The notes under the pieces: generated by a model
What the model was told of the DNA's origin: nothing
Seen by the model: the letters and a program-made list of their open reading frames with translations, nothing else
Databases searched by the model: none
Shown here: positions 44,793-54,883 of the stretch, in pieces
Position numbering within the stretch: the first letter of the stretch is position 1
How the letters are laid out: each line of letters opens with the position of its first letter
Position numbers and translations under genes: made by a program
Origin: Laguncularia racemosa
Lineage: Eukaryota; Streptophyta; Magnoliopsida; Myrtales; Combretaceae
Reading direction: 5' to 3'
Length of the DNA stretch: 64,000 nt
Assembly: GCA_037954665.1 (NCBI GenBank)
Contig: JBBMOL010000244.1
Span: 372,001-436,000 of the forward strand

Positions 44793-46200
44793 AATCAACC
44801 AATTGATGGGTTTTTATGTGCATGATGAATACATGATGTATGAGAATCAATTGTGCTTGCTTAGCTTATCTCTTAGAGAGTGAGTTATCTAAGAGTTGCA
44901 TAGTGGAGGTTTAGTAAGAAATTTAGGTCTTGATAAGACCTTAGCTGCAATTAAAGAGAGATTTTATTGGTTACATTGGAGAAGAGATACTTACAGGTTC
45001 ATGGAGAAGTGTTTAGTATGTAAAAAAAAATTATAGTTGTTAAAATTACGATTCTACTAAAAGTTTAAAGATATAAAATTGGTGGAATTGTATCAAATTG
45101 TATCAAATCGTATACCTAAATTCATAATTCTCTCTAATTTCTACACCTAAACAATTTTGTATCCATTTTGATAATGAAAAACCTTATAAAATCATAAATA
45201 AGTGGAATCATACACTTAGCTTGTGATTTTAACAACCATATCAGAAAGTGAAGGGTTAATATAAAAATATAAGATTGTATGTACCTTTACCAATTCAAAA
45301 AAATATTTGGGAGGATTTTTATCCATAGATTTTGTATTGAGATTGCTAAGAACTTAGAGAGGAATTGATTTTGTTTTTGTAGTGGTTGACAAATTTTCAA
45401 AAACAATTTATTTCAATCCTTGTCAAAAGACTTTAGATGCAACAAATGTTGGTGAATTATTCTTTAAGGAAGTTGTGTTCTTACATGGAGTTTCAAAGTC
45501 AATCACTTTCGATAGAGATAGTAAGATTATGAGCTAATTGTAGAGGACTTTATGGAAGATGTTTGATTCTTATTTGAACTTCAATAGCATTACTTATCCT
45601 CAAATTGATGGGTAGAATGAAGTTGTGAATAGGATATTGGGAAATCTGATAAGAAGTATTTATAGAGATAAGCCAAAGCAGTAGGATATTGCACTGTCAC
45701 AATTAAAGTTTCTTATAACATTGTTATTCATAGTGTAATAGGAAGATCACTATTTTCTATTGTGTATACTAAGTTCCTCAGTATGCACTTGATTTGATTA
45801 AGCTACCAAAGGGTGAGGGAAATAATCTTCTAGCTAAGCACATGGCAGAGTAGATTGTTGAAGTTCACAAGGAGGTGAAGGAGAAACTAGAGATTATAAA
45901 CCAAAAGTATAATTCTACAGTAGACAAGCATAGGAGGCTTGACACTTTTAATGTGGGAGATCCATTTATGATTCACCTTTAGAAGGAGAGGTTTCCAGTT
46001 GGAACATGTGGAACATTACAACCAATGAAGTGTGGTTCTTTTAAATTGCTTTAGATGATTAATGGCAATACTTATATAATTGATCTTCTTGATAGTTTAG
46101 GCATTTCTAAAAGATTTTATGTAAGCGGATTTGTTTATATTTCATTATTCTTTAGTACCTTTGCAGCCAAACTCGAGGTCAAGTTTTTTCCTAGTGGAGG
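44793..46200 (+). pseudogene. Decayed integrase of the old chromovirus
   Basis: Blocks homologous to the young integrase: DKTLAAIKERFYW (about 44930), SIDFVLRLLRT (about 45325), VVVDKFSK (about 45380), LFFKEVVFLHGVSKSITFDRDSK in parts (45460-45525), then YALDLIKLP (about 45785). Interrupted by the insertion at 45022-45241 and by stops. The C-terminal part ends before a purine-rich AGTGGAGGAGAT at the 3' LTR. Confidence 0.75.
45022..45241. mobile_element. MITE-like insertion (~220 bp) in the integrase remnant
   Basis: The integrase knuckle reads ...CLVC up to 45021 and resumes at CAGAAAGTGAAGGG at 45242. Between them lies a segment with inverted ends: TAGTTGTTAAAATTACGA on the left, and on the other strand TGGTTGTTAAAATCACAA at the right. 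No ORF. Superfamily not assigned; target duplication unclear. Confidence 0.7.
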
Positions 46201-46204
46201 AGAT

Positions 46205-46770
46205 TGGCGTGGATGAGTTAAATTTGTAAGTTATCGAACAACTTGACCATAAGAAGCTACAAAAGAAGAAGAATAAGAAACTTTGGAATAAAACATTGGT
46301 ACCAGTAGCTAGGAGCCATAAGACTTATGGAATTAGTGTTCCAAATATGTTAAGAATTGTTGAAACCTATCAAAAGTAGTCAAGGACAAGTGGGTTGAGA
46401 GAAGGAACATAATTTCATAGGCTCAAATTTGAAGTTTCATAACCTTTTTACTTATAAAGGATTATAGAATTTATAATATGTCGACAAAGATTGGTTTAAG
46501 TTTACTTTGACAAGGAGCAAACCACTATGCCATTTGGTGCAAAAATTATGATCAAAATCTTCTATTTTTTTATATTATATCATTAGGAAAGTCTATTTTT
46601 ACTGATATAGTTTCCTAGTCTATTTTTATTCAATTTCCCTACCAGTTTTAAGGTTTTTAACTTGTAAATACTTGTTAAATAGTGTTGATAAGGAGGATTA
46701 TCAAAATTTATCAACAAACGAATCACTTCTTTACATATATTGTGTGTGTTTATCATTTCCTGCTGCGTAA
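46205..46770 (+). repeat. 3' LTR of the old chromovirus
   Basis: Starts TGGCGTGG; ends GCGTAA before ACAAA. Same 566 bp length as the 5' LTR. The TATA region has changed to TTGTAAATACTTG. Confidence 0.83.
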
Positions 46771-46775
46771 ACAAA
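46771..46775. repeat. Target-site duplication ACAAA, right copy
   Basis: Matches 40975-40979; it fixes the LTR ends although the terminal CA is mutated in both LTRs. Confidence 0.75.
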
Positions 46776-48830
46776 GATGCAGTTTCATTTATGAATTATT
46801 ACTTCTAATTGGTACCATTTAAAATAGTACTAGAGCCCAATACTTCTATTCGAACGATATTTGTCTTTATTTATTTATTTTTCTGTCTCTTACTCATTTT
46901 TTTCCTTATCTGTATCTAATTTTCCTTTATCGGAACCGTATTTCTGTTAAGAGGAGCAATGACGGAATATCTCATTAAAAATCTAATACCTGGGATACTT
47001 TAAAATTAAAATAATGGGTTCGGCTTAATTTCGATTATTGTAACTCGAATCTTGGTTTAAAAAGGTCAATGTTCCTAGCATATAAATCTACACATTTATT
47101 TATATATGGTAGAGTTTTAGATACTCAGAATTCGATTTCCAAGTTCTTGCTAATAAATTAATCTCTATCTTAAAGAAAAAAAAAATTGTACGCGATCATG
47201 AAATATTAAGTAAAATTTAAGAAACGCGCATAAAATAATAATAATAATAATAATAACATACTCATGATAGGACAAGAACTACAGGTAGTTTTTTCTTTTG
47301 TAAATGTAGTTTGATTGGATCCTTGCGGGTATGTGCATGAGTTGGATTTACAAATCAAGCAGTCTACGGTTAAGGTCTTTTTTAAACTAAACCGTGAACC
47401 AAACTGCAAAGTGTTTTGCAATTTAATGTTTAATATTTTCAAGTTTAAAATTCCATCAACTTCTCGTATTGGCAAGCGGAAGTTCCATTGACGTTCGAAG
47501 CGCATATCTGTTATATGTCTCTATTATATTACTACAATAATAAAAAAGAAAAAAAAGGAGCCTGTCGTATTTGTTCAGAGGGGGAGTTATACATTAACTT
47601 TTCTAGTGCTACTGTGATGGAGAGAGACGATCAAGTTGGGTTTACTAATTTGCAATTGTGTTAAAAGATATATATATATATATATATATACACATTGGGA
47701 AAGTCGAGGACTAAATTACAAAAAATAACTTAGGACACCAAACTACATAAACTTGTAGATCCAGAGATTTTTGCCGTTTTTAGTCTAGAAAAATGAATGT
47801 TTCTTACTCAGAACTCAGAAGCCAGAAATATTTAACCCAGAAAAGTATTTGCACGGGACTCGTGAGTGCTCTCTTTACTTCTTTAATTTTTTAACTTTCA
47901 AGTAGTCCTGAACTACCGCATCTCGGGCATTATTAGCGCAGAACTAGCCCTCCACGATGATGCACATAGATGGCAGCTTGGACCACCACCACCGGGGAGC
48001 TTATTAGCTTTTTGGTACAATGACTTCTCCCCGTATTTTGATTCGTCTATCAAGAATATATGTGGAATATAATTGCATGAATTAGGAATTATTGCGCAAC
48101 GGATGATGCCATCCTGGAGAAAAGCTATAGTTTAGGGTTCTTATTATATATATGTCTGGGCGGGCACACCCGAGCAAATAAAATTCATGAATCGTGACAT
48201 GGGGAGACGTACAATAACCAATAACGTCATATAATGTCTCGTTTTAAGAATTGCAACATGCAAAAAGAAATGTCTAGACATTGAGAATCAATTCATAATA
48301 TAGGAAAAGTGAAATCGAAATATATGTTGAGAGGGTTAAATAACAATAAATAAATAAATAAATAAAGGGTTGGGTGCATCCATGACACACGACCAGCGTC
48401 TTTTTGGTGCCATCCAAAAATGTTCTTTTGAAAATTGAATTCTCATCGCTTCTCTTTGAAAGTTCAGTAATCATCATTTCCAACTAACACATGAATAAAA
48501 TCATGACTTTGTGAAGTAACAATTTCCTTCCCTTCGAAATCCATGTTTCTGTATCCTATATCCTAGGATTGACAATACCAACCACCCCACCAAACACCCA
48601 CACCCTCCTTCCCCCCTCCCTCGGCGTTGTGCTCTCTTTTTGTGTGTAAAACCCAAGAAAAATAAGTCAAAAATAAATAAAAAGGAAACATAACAATTAA
48701 AATAATAATATTTTAGTAAGAGATATTTTGATTATTTGATAAGGAAGGTACAAAAGAACTATTAACAGATCATTATAACCCTTTTCCCCGTTTTGCATAA
48801 CAACTTATTGTAATAGAAGAGAAATGTTAG
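46776..48830. other. Intergenic sequence with microsatellites
   Basis: No supported gene. Simple repeats: AAT/ATA run at 47231-47256, TA run at 47668-47691, AATA run at 48345-48366. A 99-residue minus-strand ORF at 47206-47505 has a Cys-containing part (CLICKSNSCTYPQGS) that I cannot assign; it may be a decayed exon or chance. Confidence 0.45.
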
Positions 48831-49981
48831 TAGAAGAAGACAACTACTAAATCCCGTATGTTAGTGAGGTTTCCACACGATAAGTGTCTAAAGTGAATCT
48901 CTCTTTTCATAGTGTCTTGCATGTGAGACGACGTGATTTTCATTTCTTTGATTGTGGTGAAGAATGACTTTGAACACTTAAGGGTTTTTGAGCAAGACTT
49001 TGATAATTGGAACTATCTAGAAAAGTAGGTGGTTGAACTTGATTCAAATTAGTGTTTTATTGATGTAAATAATACGGATTTAGGCATAGAAGTGTTAGAT
49101 CATAATTAGAATTGGAGGGACATTGAATTTTGTGATTTGGGAAGAGGATTTAAAGGGAAATTGAGGAGAACACAGTAAGACGCATGCTTGTGTACTTGCT
49201 CGTGTTGTGTTGGAAAGTAGAAACATGAGGTGAGTGGTTTATGGTTAGGTACACGCCCATGTACCTATACATGACCATGTACGCATATGCTTGTATACCT
49301 ATCCGTGTTGTGTCAGCAAGAAGAAACATGAGGTGAGCGCTTCATGGTCAAGTACGCCCGTGTATTTATATATGCTCATGTACTTGTACACGACCTATAT
49401 ACTCAAGCGTGTTGAGAAGAATTTTTAAATAAAAGGGTATATGGCCATAATCCCACTTGTGTTCTTCTACAAGACCATGTACACAACCATGCTTCCTTTA
49501 AACCTCCTTTTAACATTTTTATTTCTTTTTTTCTTGTTTTTCATCAATCTTAAACCACTTTTAAAGCTATAGTAGAACAACCTAAGAAGGGGAATTGATC
49601 CAATACCCTATAATACCTTAGACAATACTCTAAAGTAGTAGTAAGTTTGGTTTTTCTGTATATTGACAGGTCCTAGTAGAAATACTAATTGTAGACACGT
49701 TAAGCCCTTTCTTCCAAGTATGTGTAATCTTTATGTGTTGATTATGCTTGTTAAGTTAAAAATAAGAATGAACTTAAAAACTACATTGGACTGGTAACTT
49801 GGTTAATATTTGTGCTAGACTTGGCTTAAGGACCTGATAGTGGTAAAACCTTAGAGAGCACTTGTTGATTGATATGTGGTGCTGTCTTTGGTGGGGTTGC
49901 ATATTAAAATGATCAGATAGATTTGGTGGCTCATGGGTGATGGGGCTCAAAGTGACAGTTCTTAACATTGTAGTATATATG

Positions 49982-50026
<45 letters not shown>

Positions 50027-50760
50027 TATGGCAGCATCATGAGTACCAATTTGATTGCTTAAAGGATTTAAATGAGATAATAATTGATTAATTGGCTACT
50101 TTTTGCATTAATACATGTGATTTACATATGCTTGTTCATGCACATGTGCTTTTGGGTTATACATGTTGAGTATTAGCTCACTTTTCTATGATCATTTTAG
50201 TTATAGGTGTGGACAAGTATATGTTATATGATGGGAACATAATAACTTATGCACAGGATGAGGATGACATAAAGCACTTTTATTACTATAATGATCAGTA
50301 GATGAGAGAAGCTAATTGCAGTGCTATTAATGAGTTGGAAGATGTTATTGATTTGAGAAGATGAGATTTTTGTTAGTTATATTAAGTATTTTAATATTGG
50401 TAAGGATGTTACTAGTTTCACATAAGTGTCAATGTGTTAAGATAATCATAGTAGTTTAATTTGTGGATTGTAGAGTGAAACTCAGTTGACCTACTCATTT
50501 ATATTGTTGTTTTATATAACTGTGATTGATAGTTATTACAGGTATCATGTGGAATTAGTAACATTAAGAGTCTTAACATATATTTACGTAGTAAAGATAC
50601 TGGATGGTTGTGACACTATAAGTTCTAAGGCATTAGACTCTCTCTTCCCAATGTCTTTTCACCATAAGACTCTTGGTTCTTATCTTGCACTTTGGTTGGG
50701 TAAGATTAATGTTAATTAAGACCATAAATATATTCCTTTATTTTGTGGTTATTATATGGT
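48831..50760 (+). mobile_element. Probable decayed Del/Tekay-like LTR with CACG palindromes
   Basis: Wording such as GTTATACATGTTGAGTATTAGCTCACTTTT (in parts: GTTGAGTATTAGCTCAC near 50164) and ATAGGTGTGGACAAGTATA (near 50202) recalls Del/Tekay LTRs. At 49180-49400 there are CACG...CGTG half-sites (GTACACGCCCATGTACC) and a ~103 bp repeated segment (GAAACATGAGGTGAG at 49220 and 49323). A long AT run lies at 49985-50023. Ends and target duplication were not found. Confidence 0.4.
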
Positions 50761-50819
50761 ATATATAGACACGCTATTTTACTTTTAACCCTTTTTCTTT
50801 AATTGGATGGTTAACTTTT

Positions 50820-51488
50820 TGATGTGCCTTGTATCCAATTACAAGAACACAAAGCCAATTGAAGAATCAACCAAACAAAGTTCACAACATGGCGTGATGC
50901 CAATTACCACGTGAACCTTAATTGTGTGAATCAATTTGCTCTAATACCAAATTATGACATGGATCACTTGCAATTGTAAGAAATATAAAGGATAACATAA
51001 AGAAGAACCAAATTCCAATCAAATTGGGTGTGAACCAAATATGAAAATGGAACCCTAAATGGCGTCAACAAGAACAAATAAAAAAAACTAATTACTTACT
51101 AGATATGACACAATAGTAAGAATTGGAAGCAACTCAAGAAATACTAATATAACTGACAATAATTCATTAAGCCCACTCGCTACAATTTCAACAAGGAAAT
51201 TGATAAGAGTAAATGTTTGCGTGAGGAAGTGCTCTCCAGGGCAAGAAAATGAGAGATTTCTAATTCAACAAAAATTCCCTTCTAGAACCTACTTAGCAAG
51301 TATTTATACTTGCTCTGATTAAGGTAAGAACAACAAAACCAAATTACAAATAAAACCAACAAGTGGTCGGTTTTTAGCCACAAAGGACAATTACAAATAA
51401 ACCCTCCAAAGTGGTCGGTTCTTTACTTGCATGGAACAATATTGGACTGATTCTTCTTTGATTCATGTAGGTCCATAAATGACCTACA
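50820..51488 (-). repeat. N4 LTR (minus strand, 669 bp)
   Basis: On the minus strand it begins TGTAGGTC at 51488 and ends GGCACATCA at 50820. Length agrees with the N5 3' LTR (668 bp). It contains the palindromic TATA box (51295-51314) and, about 120 bp before its end, TGGTATTAGAGCA (50939-50951). The first 23 bases have self-complementary ends, TGTAGGTC and GACCTACA. Confidence 0.8.
51295..51314 (-). promoter_or_regulatory. Palindromic TATA box of N4 LTR
   Basis: Identical on the minus strand to the 20-base N2 and N3 boxes. Confidence 0.75.
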
Positions 51489-51745
51489 AACTGAGTAGTA
51501 GTGAATTTATCCACCGTCTTGTAAAAACTGATAAATGTACGTATCTGTTGGAATGCATAATAAATTTATAATAGAAAAGAAGATACTAAACAAATATTCT
51601 CAAGGTTTAATTGTTCAAAGAGGACCCTCATCATGAAATTTTGTAACCCTTTAGCTCTTGCCCTAGTGATTGGTCCTATAGGTATATGATTCGTATCATC
51701 TTGTGAGTGGGAGCCTCTCTTCACATCATCTACTCTTATCAATTT
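51489..51745 (-). pseudogene. N4 pol C-terminus remnant
   Basis: Minus strand, open from 51748 to 51566. It reads DDTNHIPIGPITRARAKGLQ and VLFEQLNLENICLVSSFLL, the same C-terminal block as N5 (54000-54130) and N1. ITRARAK is the usual end motif of this type of Ty3/gypsy pol. The stretch toward the LTR contains the shared pre-LTR sequence. The copy ends at about 51725-51745, where the N5 5' LTR begins in the opposite direction. Confidence 0.65.
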
Positions 51746-52095
51746 CACTTGTGAAATTGTGGCGAGTTGGCTTAGGAATTCTTGTGAGTCATATCAAGAT
51801 TTTCTAAGTTGTATTCAATTATTGCTAGTGAGTAATATCTAGTTGTAATTGGTTAATCTTTTATGTGTTCCTTTCACGCCAAATTAGGGTTCATGTATTG
51901 CTAGGGTTACAAGCTAATTGTAAGGATTGGAATTGCATTTTCCCTTTATAATTGATTGGTATTGAAATTCCCTTATAGTACTTCAGATTTGGTTCATGCT
52001 CAATTTGATTGGAATTTGGTTCTTCTTTGTGTCATCCTTTATATATCTTACAATTGCAAGTGATCCACATCATATTTTGGTATCAGAGCACATCA
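51746..52095 (+). repeat. N5 5' LTR, left part missing
   Basis: Matches the second half of the N5 3' LTR from CTTATCAATTTC onward. It holds TGGTATCAGAGCA at 52078-52090, a perfect initiator-Met motif, and ends CACATCA at 52095. It lacks the ~125 bp present between the two primer-like motifs in the 3' LTR. Confidence 0.65.
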
Positions 52096-52102
52096 TAATT
52101 TT

Positions 52103-52114
52103 TTGTATCAGAGC
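52103..52114 (+). other. Primer binding site of N5, second of two tandem motifs
   Basis: TTGTATCAGAGC, one mismatch to the initiator-Met site; the perfect copy lies 25 bases upstream at 52078. Which one primes cannot be told from sequence. Confidence 0.5.
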
Positions 52115-52559
52115 AAGGTTTAGAGAAGGGAAATTTTCATGATTCACAAATTGAGATTTAGGATTCTTGATCCTTCATTCCGAAATTGAATTGTGTGAAG
52201 AGAAATTTGAAGTCTTGTGTTGAATTTTTCCTTGAATTGCTTGCGTGATCTCTAATTGAAGTATTGTGAAGTGTAGAAATCAGATTGTATCCTTTGCCGT
52301 GAATGGATTATGAGTGGAAGAAGGTGAAGTTCTTTGAATTTAAAGTAGTGTTGATTGGTGCCTTATTGTTTCCTTGAAATTTTCAGAATTGGAAGTGCAT
52401 TTTTGTTTTTCAGATTTGGTCTTCTTGGTGTAGAAGATTTGAAAACAATTTGAATTCAAAAGCAAACATTAAGTTAAAGGAGTTATTGTGTATTGTTTAT
52501 CTTAATACACTTTGACTATTTTGAATTGTTTACTTACTATTTGGAGAAGCATCATTAAT

Positions 52560-52995
52560 TGTTTCCATTGTTGTTTGTTGTCATGATTAGGAGTGTGTGT
52601 GGTTGAAGTGTATTGCACCGTGGTTGAGTTGTGTGTGTTTAGCGAAGTGAGTGTGTGGTTAAAGTATATTGCACCATGGTTGAGGTGTGTATATTTGGTG
52701 AAGTGAGAGTATGTGGTTGAAGGGTGTTGCACTGTAGTGAATTGTGTGTGTGTGTGGTGTAGAAGTGTATGTATTGTGGTTTGAAGAAGTGTTGCATTGT
52801 GAGTGTAAGTGTATGTTGTGATTGAAGCTTGTATAGTGAAGTTGAGTGTTGTACATTAGGGTGGTATTGGTTGTGTATTGAGGCGTGGAAGTGTGTGTTA
52901 CACCATGATTGTGTGTGTGTACCATGGTGTAGTGTTGTGATTGTTGCATTTGACGTGAATTGTATTGTAGTTGTATTGATTTGTGTAGTGTGTCA
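52560..52995 (+). repeat. GT-rich degenerate repeats in the N5 leader
   Basis: Repeated GTGTGTGGTTGAAGTGTATT and TTGCACCGTGGTTGAG-like pieces with TGTGTG runs, ending just before the ATG at 53000. Strand bias is strong (G and T on plus), so the RNA leader would be almost without C. Confidence 0.7.
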
Positions 52996-52999
52996 AAAG

Positions 53000-53520
53000 A
53001 TGAATTCATCAGCCATGTTGAACGATAGTATGAATGGGGGACTTGGCAATGAGGCCAATAGTCAGGATGGAGGTAATCTATATTTATCTATTAATGTACT
53101 CCGCCGAACTTTGACTTCGTTTCCTACTAACGATGATAAGTAGAGAGAAAACTTGTTCCACACCTCTTGTAGAGTACAAGGTAATCTATGTGCTATTATT
53201 ATTGATGGTAGTAGTTGTACTAATGTAGTGGTTGCATCATTAGTATCGAAATTGAAACTTGTAACTACCCCACATCTAAAACCCTATAAATTGCATTGGC
53301 TGAGTGAGCAGGGTAGTCTCCATGTTACTTAGAGAGTTAGGGTACCTTTCAATATTGGGGATAAATATCTTGATGAGATTGTATGTGACATTTTTCCCAT
53401 GTGTGCATCCCATATATTGCTTGGCAGGCCTTGGTTGTATGATACGAGGGTTTTGCATGATGGCTTTAGAAATACTTATATGTTATAGTAGGAGGGTAAG
53501 CATATAGTGTTGAACCCAAT
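53000..53520 (+). pseudogene. N5 gag stub and aspartic protease
   Basis: ATG at 53000 (MNSSAMLNDSMNGG). After TAG 53141-53143 the same frame reads NLFHTSCRVQGNLCAIIIDG with SSCTNVVVASLVSKL, then HILLGRPWLYDTRVLHDGF. This is the retropepsin of chromovirus-type pol, whose usual site is IIDGGSCTNV; here D-G-S, one G-to-A change from D-G-G. Further stops near 53330 and a TAG pair near 53486 fit Gln codons. Most of gag and the zinc knuckle are absent. Product, if any, would be non-functional. Confidence 0.75.
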
Positions 53521-53715
53521 GTTACCTTCAAAGGTCTAAGAGGTTTAGAGGCAGATGAGCAAACCTTCAGAGGACCAAGAGGTTCAAGGGTAGATAAGTA
53601 AACCTTTAGAGGTCCAAGAGGTTCAAAGGCAGATGAGTAAACCTTTAGAGGACCAAGAGGTTCAAAGTTAGATAAGTAACCCTTTAGAGTTGCAAGAGGT
53701 TCGAAGGTAGATAAG
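53521..53715 (+). repeat. 39-bp tandem repeats encoding a 13-residue unit
   Basis: Units of the type EVQRQMSKPLEDQ, about five copies; CCAAGAGGTTC starts at 53575, 53614 and 53653, each 39 bp apart. Several units have TAG where Gln (CAG) stands in others. Position is between protease and pol C-terminus. Confidence 0.8.
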
Positions 53716-54215
53716 TAAAATCGGGAAGAAGAAGACTTTATTGTTGGGATAGTATGAGTTAGAGAAGGCCATAGTAAATGAGAGACCAATATATTTATTG
53801 CAGATGAGGTATACCCTAGAGATGGAGGGGCGTGAGCATCTACCCCTTATGGTATCTTAGGTACTGGATGACTACATTGACCTTTTTATAGATAAAATGC
53901 CAAGAGGATACGACATCTTTGCCACATTTAATGTTGCAGGTCTTTTATCCGATCATGTTCATGAAGACCTATCAGATTTGAGGGTAAATCTCCTTAAGGC
54001 CCAAGGAGATGATAGGAATCATATACCTACAAGACTAATCACTAGGGCAAGAGCCAAAGAGTTATAAAATTTAGCGATAAGGGTCCTCTTTGAACAATTA
54101 GACCCCAAGAATATTTGTTTAGTATCTTCTTTTCTATTATATATTTGTTGTGCATTCCAACAAGTACATTTATCAGTTTTTGCAGGATGGTGGATAAATT
54201 CACTACTTCTTAGTT
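53716..54215 (+). pseudogene. N5 pol C-terminus, RT-to-integrase deleted
   Basis: YELEKAIVNERPIYLLQMRY and TLEMEGREHLPLMV, then KMPRGYDIFATFNVAGLLS and DLSDLRVNLLKAQGDDRNHI with LITRARAKEL. FATFNVAGL corresponds to the ISATFNVADL motif at the end of chromovirus integrases, so the whole RT, RNase H and integrase core are missing between MVS and KMPRG. N1 (11127-11450) has the same neighbour order. The ITRARAK end is followed by the pre-LTR segment. Confidence 0.7.
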
Positions 54216-54883
54216 TGTGAGTCATTCATGGACCTACATGAATCAAAGAAGAATCAGTCTAATATTGTTCCATGCAAGTGAAGAATCGACCACTTTGGAG
54301 GGTTTATTTGTAATTGTCCTTTGTTGCTAAAAACCGGTCACTTGTTGGTTTTATTTGTAATTTGGTTTTGTTGTTTTTACCTTAATTAGAGCAAGTAGAA
54401 AAACTTGCTAAGTAGGTTTTAGATGGGACTTTTTGGTGAATTAGAAATATGCCATTTTCTTGCCGTAGAGAGCACTTCCTCACGCAAACAGTTACTCTCA
54501 TCAATTTCCTTGTTGAAATTGTAGTGAGTGGGCTTAAGGAATTATTGCGAGTTATATCAATATTTCTTTAGTTGCTTCCAATTCTTACTAGTGTGTTATA
54601 TCTAGTGAGTAATTGGTTGTTTTATTTGTTCTTGTTGACGCCATTTAGGGTTCCATTTTCATATTTGGTTCAAGCCCAATTTGATTGGAATTTGGCTCTT
54701 CTTTGTATTATCCTTTATATATTTTACAATTGCAAGTGATCCACATCATAATTTGGTATTAGAGCAAATTGATTCACGCAATTAGGGTTCACGTGGTAAT
54801 TGGCATCACGCTATGTTGTGAACTTTGTTTGGTTGATTCTTCAATTGGCTTTGTGTTTTTGTAATTGGATATGAGGCACATCA
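54216..54883 (+). repeat. N5 3' LTR (668 bp)
   Basis: TGTGAGTC at the start, GGCACATCA at the end. Near-identical in layout to N4. The promoter (54390-54409) reads AGCAAGTAGAAAAACTTGCT: arms kept, TATA lost. The motif TGGTATTAGAGCA at 54758-54770 lies inside the LTR, and another primer-like TGGTATTATAGCA follows the LTR end at 54891. Confidence 0.8.

Larger units (their letters stand above)
40980..46770 (+). mobile_element. Old, decayed chromovirus related to the 22163 element
   Basis: LTRs at 40980-41545 and 46205-46770, 566 bp each, inside ACAAA duplications. Primer site TGGTATTAGAGCA at 41548-41560. Coding remnants line up in order with the young element at 22163-29802, for example protease IIDSGSCKNIIGRD and RT FIIVYFDDILIYS. 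Stops and frame changes are numerous and the LTRs differ at nearly one site in five over the first 190 bases. A MITE-like insertion splits the integrase. The element is therefore far older than its relative. Confidence 0.88.
51746..54883 (+). mobile_element. N5: non-autonomous Ty3/gypsy copy
   Basis: Partial 5' LTR (51746-52095), primer site, GT-rich leader, gag stub, protease, 13-residue repeats, pol C-terminus and 3' LTR (54216-54883). RT, RNase H and integrase are missing between about 53870 and 53960. The structure resembles a large deletion derivative that depends on enzymes from a related chromovirus. Several in-frame TAGs fit CAG to TAG. Confidence 0.75.

Noticed and set aside
47206..47505. 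Cys-containing 99-residue minus-strand ORF as a receptor or secreted protein exon
   Set aside because: Some resemblance to Cys-patterned plant proteins, but no clear motif, no splice context and no neighbour exons.
49985..50023. AT-run as an origin or regulatory site
   Set aside because: Simple dinucleotide microsatellite; similar runs occur at 18738, 47668 and 63509.
52502..53009. Minus-strand ORFs rich in His, Thr and Asn
   Set aside because: Reverse translation of the GT-rich leader of N5; low complexity.
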